From positions 1 to 5,203 of the forward strand of contig JAYRWN010000027.1 in the NCBI GenBank assembly GCA_041917975.1: a DNA stretch of 5,203 nt, written 5' to 3'. A model generated the notes under the pieces. The model was not told the origin of the DNA. It saw nothing but the letters and a program-made list of their open reading frames with translations, and ran no database searches. Shown one piece after another: positions 1-5,203 of the stretch. Position numbers and translations under genes: made by a program. The first letter of the stretch is position 1; each line of letters opens with the position of its first letter. This stretch comes from JAYRWN01 sp041917975. GTDB lineage: Bacteria; Bacteroidota; Bacteroidia; Chitinophagales; Saprospiraceae.

Positions 1-2802
1 CTCGGCATCTGTATACGGGACACCCGAATAATTCTGAATACCCAGCGAGACCTTATCCAGTATTACTACTGATCGGAAAAATCCTGGACTTGATAAAATA
101 AATTTCCTCCTCTCCTCCGGAATGTTGGTGGCGTGTTTAAAAAAGTATTCAAAAAATTCCGTCTTTTCCTCCACCGTAAATTGGTTGGATACAAAATCAA
201 GCCCCGCTTCCTTTGCTTTCTTAATTGAATTGAATACAGCATTTTCTGTAAAGGGAATATGCTGCCTAGTTGGATAAGGTCGGCCAGGGACAGCAGTCCA
301 AAGATTTAAGTCATCCGTTTCACGGAAGGACACATCAAACTGGGCCGAATCAACCTTGAAGTTAAGTTGGCGGAATTGTTCAAACACGACTTGAATTACT
401 TCGGGAAACTCTTCGCTTTTATGCATGGCCATTGAGCGGCTCCTCACCCTTTCCAACGCCACTTCTATCTGTGCTTCTCTGGCCTGTGCTTCTGCTTGTT
501 TTAAATCATTAAATCGAGTATAGCCTTGTTCGAAGGCTCTGCCAAAACGTAAAAGGATGACATTATCTGCATCAGAATACAGTGTTCCGGAAAAATTTAA
601 AGCATACAGTCCGATATTTTTCATGAATACCCTCGATATAACCAAACCCGGTGAATTCAATCGGGTTTTAAGTAATTCCAATTTTACTTCTTCAGACACT
701 CCGGTGATATGTTTAAAAAGCTCATGCCACCAACTATTTTTTATTTCAAAGGAATAAGACTTTGTAAATAATTCTGGCCCATTATCACGATGATGGATGT
801 AGTCTATATTTATCGGATGATCAAAATATGGTGTATGCATCTTCGTAGGTAAGTCTGTGCTTGCATCCCATGAATTATAATCGTTACTTTCATGTGGGTC
901 AACAAAAAAACCTATGTTATCTGACTTAAAATTTAGGTGGATCAACTGATCATAAATCACCTTGATTACATCTTTAAGTTCCTCGCTCTTGTGCATGGCC
1001 ATGCTTCTGCTCCGTACTCTTTCTAACGCTGCCTCAATCTGCGCTTCTCTGGCCTGGGCTTCGGCTCGTTGCAGATCATTAAAACGGGTATAACTGGTAT
1101 TAAAAACATTACCAAACCGGTGAAGGATTTCAAACTTTTCATCTGACAGCGGTTCAGTAGCCACAATTTCCAGTGCTCCAAAATTGTTGAAGGAAGCGGA
1201 GAAGGTTATTTGTTTGTGTTCGCTTACGGGTTTTCTCAACGCTTCCGGCAGTTCCGGATATTGTTTGAAAAACAATGTTTGAAATTTTTTCTTCTCCGTT
1301 CCTGATAATGAAAAAATCCATTTGGGATCTTTTGTTTTCCATGCAGTAATTATGGAATTAAAAAACGGCGGATAAAATGGAACAATTTGCAATGGCCTTG
1401 CCGGTTTGTTCATTTCATCACTGGCTATCCATAATGCATTTGATTTATGGGATGGATCATGTATCCAGATGATACAACTGGCCAGTGAAAAATCCAGTTC
1501 ATTTAATTCCCTGAAAACTGTGTCTACCAGTTCAGCCAGTTCATCGGAATGCTGCATGGCCATAGCCCTGGCTCTTACTCTTTCTAAACCCAATTCAATT
1601 TTGGCTTCTTTAGATTGTGCCTCTGCTTTCTTTAAATCATTGAAACGGGTATAGGTTTGGTTGAATACGGTAGCAAACCTGCTGATGATATCCTGATGTT
1701 CTTCCGACAGTGGTTCAAAACTACCGGTAACCATTAAGCCAAATGCATCAGACGACCCGGATAGATAAACTTTCTTTGCGCCGGCCATAAACTTTTTTAC
1801 CGGCTCAGGTAAACGGGCCAACTCTGTTTTTGTAAAGCCAAAGCGATCCCAGTCTCTCTTTTCTTTTCCTTCAAAAAGATATTGCCATTTCTTCCTTCGC
1901 TTCTTCCAGTGATCGAGGTACATGAGATGTGATGGATGCTCATTGTATTGCACAAAAAATCCATTTTCATCCAACAAACCTTCTTCGCCGGCCATCCACC
2001 AGTTGATACCCAGGTTCTCCGGGTTTACGATCATAAAAAAACACCGGTCGAGTCGGGCATCCAGTTTTGTTAGTTCAGTATAAACGCTGACAATTACTTT
2101 GCCGATTTCTGAAGAATCATGCATGGCCATGCTTCTGCTCCGTACACGTTCCAGTGCAGCTTCTATTTGTGATTCTCTGGCCTGAGCATTCGCTTTTTCT
2201 ATATCAAGATATCTTCTGTTAGCCAACTCAAAAACTTTCAGGAACCGCTGGAACAGACCCAGTTCCTCTTCACTCAATGGCGAATAGGTGGAGATACCCA
2301 ATGCTACCGGGCCCAGCGAATGCCAGTAATAATTCAGGGATGTGGCGGTGTTCAGGTATTGATCAATAAAAACATTGGTGGTTTTATGGTAAGCCAGCCA
2401 TTCCTTTACTTTTTTTCCTTTGATATGGGTAATATACATTTCGCCCTTGCCTTTCAGCATTTTAGATGCAAAAGCTTTAGCTATTTTGTGATTAGTGTAA
2501 AGGGTTTCAGTGATGAATGTTTTTTTAAGCTTTGCATAATATTCATAGTTCATGTAGGCGCCTTTGCGCTCATAAAAAATTGCTGTCTGAACGTTGCGGA
2601 TTTCTTTTACCCCCAATGATTGTAACTGAAGGGAAATAGACTTACACACTTTCAACATATCGGCTGGTTGCTTCATCTTCATTACAACGACACGTACTTT
2701 TTCCAACCCGGCTTCGATTCTTGAATCCCGGGATTTTGCAGCAAGCTGAATTTTCAATTCTTCATTGCGCTTTTTTAAATCGCTTTGCTTTTTATTCTGC
2801 AT
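1..2802 (-). CDS. Multi-repeat GAF-like cytoplasmic sensor protein (3' end off window)
   Basis: Triplets read from the ATG at 2802-2800 down to position 1 give 934 codons with no stop, and the gene continues past the left edge. The next upstream in-frame stop is at 2871-2869. The only alternative start between them is a GTG at 2841, inside the kinase gene, so the ATG is preferred. No Shine-Dalgarno sequence is visible. The protein starts with a charged helix and has no signal peptide or membrane segment, so it is probably cytoplasmic. It contains five units, each a 34-residue helical linker (residues 11-44, 195-228, 384-417, 571-604, 761-794) followed by a roughly 150-residue alpha/beta module (45-194, 229-383, 418-570, 605-760, 795 to the edge). 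The modules resemble GAF domains: an opening amphipathic helix with a pattern like F..L..L.F, and a closing helix with PLSEE..L..F..VF. I recognise this linker and module combination from long Bacteroidota sensor proteins, which usually end in a histidine kinase or other ATP-binding output domain. That part is not seen here. Ligands are unknown. The gene starts 7 bases after the kinase stop, so co-transcription is likely. Confidence 0.9.
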   Translation of the reverse strand, partial: MQNKKQSDLKKRNEELKIQLAAKSRDSRIEAGLEKVRVVVMKMKQPADMLKVCKSISLQLQSLGVKEIRNVQTAIFYERKGAYMNYEYYAKLKKTFITETLYTNHKIAKAFASKMLKGKGEMYITHIKGKKVKEWLAYHKTTNVFIDQYLNTATSLNYYWHSLGPVALGISTYSPLSEEELGLFQRFLKVFELANRRYLDIEKANAQARESQIEAALERVRSRSMAMHDSSEIGKVIVSVYTELTKLDARLDRCFFMIVNPENLGINWWMAGEEGLLDENGFFVQYNEHPSHLMYLDHWKKRRKKWQYLFEGKEKRDWDRFGFTKTELARLPEPVKKFMAGAKKVYLSGSSDAFGLMVTGSFEPLSEEHQDIISRFATVFNQTYTRFNDLKKAEAQSKEAKIELGLERVRARAMAMQHSDELAELVDTVFRELNELDFSLASCIIWIHDPSHKSNALWIASDEMNKPARPLQIVPFYPPFFNSIITAWKTKDPKWIFSLSGTEKKKFQTLFFKQYPELPEALRKPVSEHKQITFSASFNNFGALEIVATEPLSDEKFEILHRFGNVFNTSYTRFNDLQRAEAQAREAQIEAALERVRSRSMAMHKSEELKDVIKVIYDQLIHLNFKSDNIGFFVDPHESNDYNSWDASTDLPTKMHTPYFDHPINIDYIHHRDNGPELFTKSYSFEIKNSWWHELFKHITGVSEEVKLELLKTRLNSPGLVISRVFMKNIGLYALNFSGTLYSDADNVILLRFGRAFEQGYTRFNDLKQAEAQAREAQIEVALERVRSRSMAMHKSEEFPEVIQVVFEQFRQLNFKVDSAQFDVSFRETDDLNLWTAVPGRPYPTRQHIPFTENAVFNSIKKAKEAGLDFVSNQFTVEEKTEFFEYFFKHATNIPEERRKFILSSPGFFRSVVILDKVSLGIQNYSGVPYTDAE
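421..522 (-). repeat. Linker helix copy 5
   Basis: Residues 761-794 of the multi-sensor protein. It begins YTRFNDLKQAEAQAREAQ and ends LERVRSRSMAMH, then KSEEFPEV opens the fifth sensor module. That module is nearly complete at the edge: the last visible residues, VPYTDAE, match the position of PLSEE-type residues about 17 residues before the next linker in the other units. Confidence 0.88.
991..1092 (-). repeat. Linker helix copy 4
   Basis: Residues 571-604 of the multi-sensor protein. It begins YTRFNDLQRAEAQAREAQ and ends LERVRSRSMAMH. It is identical to copy 5 at 31 of 34 positions, and both are followed by KSEE, which makes copies 4 and 5 the closest pair at protein level. Confidence 0.88.
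992..1017. repeat. 26-base exact direct repeat, copy A (within linker 4)
   Basis: These 26 bases are identical to 2120-2145 and lie in the same codon phase, covering the RSRSMAMH part of the linker. The copies are 1128 bases apart, which equals two repeat units. The same codons are used throughout, although copy 5 encodes the same residues with different codons. Confidence 0.85.
1552..1653 (-). repeat. Linker helix copy 3
   Basis: Residues 384-417 of the multi-sensor protein. It begins YTRFNDLKKAEAQAKEAK and ends LERVRARAMAMQ. It matches copy 5 at 26 of 34 positions with no gap. The helix is strongly amphipathic and rich in Ala, Glu, Arg and Lys, consistent with a signalling coiled coil between two sensor modules. 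Confidence 0.85.
2119..2220 (-). repeat. Linker helix copy 2
   Basis: Residues 195-228 of the multi-sensor protein. The first third is divergent (NRRYLDIEKANAQ) and the second half is canonical (IEAALERVRSRSMAMH). The start of the next module is DSSEIGKV. The copy shares a 26-base identical DNA stretch with copy 4. Confidence 0.85.
2120..2145. repeat. 26-base exact direct repeat, copy B (within linker 2)
   Basis: This is the partner of 992-1017 and is identical over 26 bases. Identity stops abruptly at the next codon (ACG against TCT on the plus strand). It fits either relatively recent duplication or local gene conversion between linker copies. Confidence 0.85.
2671..2772 (-). repeat. Linker helix copy 1 (divergent, N-terminal)
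   Basis: Residues 11-44 of the multi-sensor protein. The core IEAGLEKVRVVVMKMK aligns without gaps to the other four linkers, but the AEAQA half is replaced by a Lys/Glu-rich helix and the SRSMAMH end is changed to VVVMKMK. It is the most divergent copy and has no preceding sensor module, since the protein begins here. It probably forms the start of a dimer coiled coil. Confidence 0.7.
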
Positions 2803-2809
2803 ATTTAAG
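2803..2809 (-). other. Operon junction, 7-base intergenic gap
   Basis: Only seven bases (CTTAAAT on the minus strand) separate the kinase TAA (2812-2810) from the downstream ATG (2802). There is no room for a separate promoter or terminator and no purine-rich Shine-Dalgarno sequence. The leader is AT-rich, as is common in Bacteroidota. The arrangement supports co-transcription, with the downstream gene translated from the same mRNA. Confidence 0.75.
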
Positions 2810-5203
2810 TTATGTAGTTGGTATCTGAATGATAAACTCACTTCCTTCTCCTTCCTTCGTTTCCACTTTCAACTCTCCACCATGCGTTTTTATAATATCA
2901 TAACTTAAACTTAATCCCAACCCCGTTCCCTGCCCGGAGGGTTTGGTGGTGAAAAAAGGTTGAAAGATTTTATCCAGTATTTTTTGAGGGATGCCGTTGC
3001 CGTTGTCTTTTACTGAAATAAAAACCTTGTTCCCTTCTTTCTTTGTACTTACTTCAACCGTCGGTTCATAACCGGGAATATTTTGTTTGCTCTTTTCATT
3101 CACCACATAAAATGCATTGTTGATCAAATTAAGGATGACTCTGCCAATATCCTGCGGAATGATATTGATAGTATCGATGCCTGCCTCGTCGGCAGACAGG
3201 CTTTTATCAAAATCCGTCTTCACAGTGGCATTAAACGATTTGTCTTTGGCTCTTAATCCATGAAAAGCCAGCCGCAAATATTCATCGGCCAGTACATTGA
3301 TATCTGTTGGTTCTTTTTTACCGCTTCCGCTGCTGGAATGTTGCAACATGCCTTTTACGATGGCATCGGCCCGTTTGCCATGGTGATTTATTTTTTCAGA
3401 ATTTGATTCGATATCATGTGCGATTGCAGTCACTTCATCCAGGTTTCCTTTTTTAATTTCATCCTTCAACTCAATAAGTAATTCTTTATTCACTTCCGAA
3501 AAATTATTGACAAAATTCAATGGGTTTTGAATTTCGTGGGCTATGCCGGCGGTAAGTTCGCCCAGACTGGCCATTTTTTCGGATTGGATGAGTTGTGCTT
3601 GGGTGGATTGAAGCTGGTTCAATGAGTTTTTCAGTTCTGCGGTTCTTTGTGCTACCTGGTTTTCAAGCCAGATATTTTTTGCTCTTGCAGCACGGGTACG
3701 CCACCAGATAAGTAACCAAACAACAGCGAGTGCCAGCAATACTGCAACAATCTTAAACCATGTGGTTTGATAAAAGAAAGGCAGAACTGTAAAGCTAAAT
3801 ACAGCCGGCTCTTTACACCATAAGCCATCATTATTGCTGACCATTACTTCAAAGCGGTAGTCACCAGGAGCGAGGTTGGTATAAAAAGCACGGTTGTCAC
3901 CTTTTGATAATATCCAATCTTTATCCCGCCCAATCAATCTAAAACGAATCTGATTTTTTTCCGGTGCAACAAAACTCAATGCGCTGTAATCAAAAATATA
4001 ACGATGATCTCCCGGTGAAATAACAGAACCTTCTGCATAATATATCGAGTCATCTACCTGCAGTCTATTTATACTTAAAAGGGGAGGAGTTTGATTTAAT
4101 TCGAGATTTGCCGGATCAATTTCGACCAGGCCACCTATGCCTAATACCAATACTTTTCCATTTTTTGCCACGATAGAAAAACGGGCCCCCACACATTGCC
4201 GGTTATTCATGCCATCACCATCATCTATCAGGTTCCAGTTGATTTTATTTTTATTGTCTTGCAGGTATGCTTCTAGCTCGGCATGCTTTGCATAAAAGAT
4301 TCCCTTGTTGGAAGGGAACCACCAGTTTCCCTTTTGATCCGGTAATATTTGAAATAATGAGGTTTCTGTTAATCCTGATTCTGCTCCGATCAAGAGGGCT
4401 TTGCCATTAGACCATTTCACCAGTCCTTTTCCGGTTGCAAACCATAGGGCGCCTTCTTTATCTTCTAATGAATGAAACACTTGTATCCCTTTTGCTCCGT
4501 TAAAAAGATCCAGTGCATGTGGCTCACCATTCTTATCAATTAACGTTGAACCTGTACGGTAAGTGTTAATAAGCCAGGAACCATCTCTCAATTGAAGAAT
4601 AGAGCTAATATAAGCCTGGGAAAAATTAACCTTTGGAAACTCTAAAAACTTTATTTCTGATTTTTCATTGATATAAGCAATCCCTTTATAGGAAACTCCA
4701 AAATACATACGGCCGTCAATACCCTCTTCGACATATCGTGTCTGACCCGGCAATGGATAATTCGTTTCGCCTTGCTGATTAATTTTTAAAACACCTGTCT
4801 GGTGACCGATCCATACATTACCGCTGCTATCAATAGCCGAACGAATATAATACCCAATTGATTTTAAAAGATTAGGATTAATAGCCCGGTAACGCTGAAT
4901 ACGTCCATCTTTCATCCAGTAAAAACTATCCATGGCGCTGGTAATAAAAAATTCCCCGGGTGTTACTTCGCAAATAGTTGAAGGACGGTTATTGGACAGG
5001 CCTTCTGCTTCCGCATAATTAATCACTTTTGTTTTGGACAATTTAAACAGTCCCCTGTCCGAAGCCAGCCAGATATTCTGCTCCCTGTCAATGGTAATAT
5101 TATGAAGTACCTGGATGTTCAGGTATTGCCGGGGAAATGTATAGAACCTTTCGCTTCCGGCCGGTAAGTATGCAACTCCATTACCAACTGAAGTCCATAT
5201 ACC
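2810..5203 (-). CDS. Two-component propeller / Y_Y_Y sensor histidine kinase (5' end off window)
   Basis: The visible part is 797 residues plus a TAA stop; the frame is open to the right edge, so the N-terminus (signal peptide and more blades) is missing. Numbering here counts from the edge. Propeller blade motifs of the type W-(I/L/F)-x-(T/S/G)...G(L/V/I) occur near 1-13, 43-55, 85-97, 129-141, 165-178, 209-222, 252-264, 293-304 and 350-364. A Y_Y_Y domain follows at about 385-470 (FDYSALSF, PGDYRFEV), then one membrane helix at 482-501, a coiled coil at about 505-545, and HisKA with phospho-acceptor His556 in AHEIQNPLN. HATPase_c has an N box NLINNAF (692-698), a G1 box DNGNGIP (from 733), an F box FFTTKP, and a G2 box GTGLGLSL (from 759). 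By family knowledge, the propeller senses a ligand in the periplasm and the cytoplasmic kinase autophosphorylates. All catalytic motifs look intact. Unlike hybrid HTCS proteins, it ends after the ATPase domain with no receiver or AraC-type domain, so it must signal to a separate regulator. A TTG at 5041 is only an internal Leu codon within blade motif 43-55. Confidence 0.95.
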   Translation of the reverse strand, partial: GIWTSVGNGVAYLPAGSERFYTFPRQYLNIQVLHNITIDREQNIWLASDRGLFKLSKTKVINYAEAEGLSNNRPSTICEVTPGEFFITSAMDSFYWMKDGRIQRYRAINPNLLKSIGYYIRSAIDSSGNVWIGHQTGVLKINQQGETNYPLPGQTRYVEEGIDGRMYFGVSYKGIAYINEKSEIKFLEFPKVNFSQAYISSILQLRDGSWLINTYRTGSTLIDKNGEPHALDLFNGAKGIQVFHSLEDKEGALWFATGKGLVKWSNGKALLIGAESGLTETSLFQILPDQKGNWWFPSNKGIFYAKHAELEAYLQDNKNKINWNLIDDGDGMNNRQCVGARFSIVAKNGKVLVLGIGGLVEIDPANLELNQTPPLLSINRLQVDDSIYYAEGSVISPGDHRYIFDYSALSFVAPEKNQIRFRLIGRDKDWILSKGDNRAFYTNLAPGDYRFEVMVSNNDGLWCKEPAVFSFTVLPFFYQTTWFKIVAVLLALAVVWLLIWWRTRAARAKNIWLENQVAQRTAELKNSLNQLQSTQAQLIQSEKMASLGELTAGIAHEIQNPLNFVNNFSEVNKELLIELKDEIKKGNLDEVTAIAHDIESNSEKINHHGKRADAIVKGMLQHSSSGSGKKEPTDINVLADEYLRLAFHGLRAKDKSFNATVKTDFDKSLSADEAGIDTINIIPQDIGRVILNLINNAFYVVNEKSKQNIPGYEPTVEVSTKKEGNKVFISVKDNGNGIPQKILDKIFQPFFTTKPSGQGTGLGLSLSYDIIKTHGGELKVETKEGEGSEFIIQIPTT
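3179..3201. repeat. GC-rich small palindrome inserted in frame in the kinase ATPase domain
   Basis: The 23 bases contain nested inverted repeats: GCCTG (3179-3183) pairs with CAGGC (3197-3201), and CTGCC (3181-3185) pairs with GGCAG (3191-3195) around a five-base loop. It is more GC-rich than its surroundings and encodes SLSADEAG (residues 668-675 of the visible kinase). From memory of related kinases, the stretch before INIIPQDIGRVILNL usually reads like DESIGK, so this protein appears about seven residues longer here, which matches an insertion of roughly 21 bases. The motif resembles short palindromic repeats scattered in Bacteroidota genomes. That resemblance is recalled and not tested. 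Confidence 0.5.

Noticed and set aside
557..757. 66-codon plus-strand ORF
   Set aside because: It lies antisense to the fourth sensor module of the minus-strand gene, has no recognisable motif, and its composition looks like a shadow of the opposite strand.
1154..1342. 62-codon minus-strand ORF
   Set aside because: It is in another frame within the third sensor module of the continuous 934-codon gene and shows no family similarity.
1406..1654. 82-codon plus-strand ORF
   Set aside because: Its Ser/Ala-rich sequence is the antisense reading of linker copy 3 and adjacent module sequence, a typical shadow of a helical repeat.
421..2220. Evenly spaced repeats resembling a CRISPR or other DNA repeat array
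   Set aside because: The repeats are about 560 bases apart, are coding in one frame and are diverged at synonymous sites, so they are protein repeats, not a DNA array.
2320..2619. 99-codon plus-strand ORF with hydrophobic, Phe-rich stretches
   Set aside because: It could pass for a small membrane protein, but it is antisense to the first sensor module. Lys/Glu codons on the minus strand read as Phe/Leu on the plus strand, which explains the hydrophobicity.
3179..3201. The palindrome as a transcription terminator
   Set aside because: It lies inside a conserved domain of an intact gene, has short stems and is not followed by a T-run on the minus strand.

Overview
The window is fully coding on the minus strand apart from a 7-base gap. 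It holds two large signal-transduction genes, both cut by the window edges. The protein style suggests a Bacteroidota bacterium, probably a Chitinophagaceae/Sphingobacteriia-type genome. The pointers are a periplasmic two-component propeller plus Y_Y_Y histidine kinase, the ALERVRxRxMAM-type linker helices, the moderate-to-low GC content and start sites without Shine-Dalgarno sequences. This assignment rests on recognised families, not on a search.

Right part (2810-5203, minus): a membrane sensor histidine kinase missing its N-terminus. It has at least nine beta-propeller blade motifs, a Y_Y_Y domain, one membrane helix, a coiled coil, a HisKA domain and an HATPase_c domain, and then ends. 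There is no receiver or DNA-binding domain. The reading frame stays open to the right edge, so the apparent start at 5041 (a TTG) is not the real one. A small GC-rich palindromic sequence sits in frame inside the ATPase domain.

Left part (1-2802, minus): one uninterrupted frame of exactly 934 codons that starts 7 bases after the kinase stop and runs off the left edge. It encodes a cytoplasmic protein made of five tandem units of about 184-190 residues. Each unit is a 34-residue signalling-helix linker followed by a roughly 150-residue GAF-like sensor module. The output domain lies outside the window.

The order and spacing suggest co-transcription of a periplasm-sensing kinase and a multi-sensor cytoplasmic protein, perhaps feeding one pathway. 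That link is inference. No RNA gene, CRISPR array, insertion sequence, promoter or terminator could be supported. The short ORFs on the plus strand and at 1154-1342 are shadows of these two genes.
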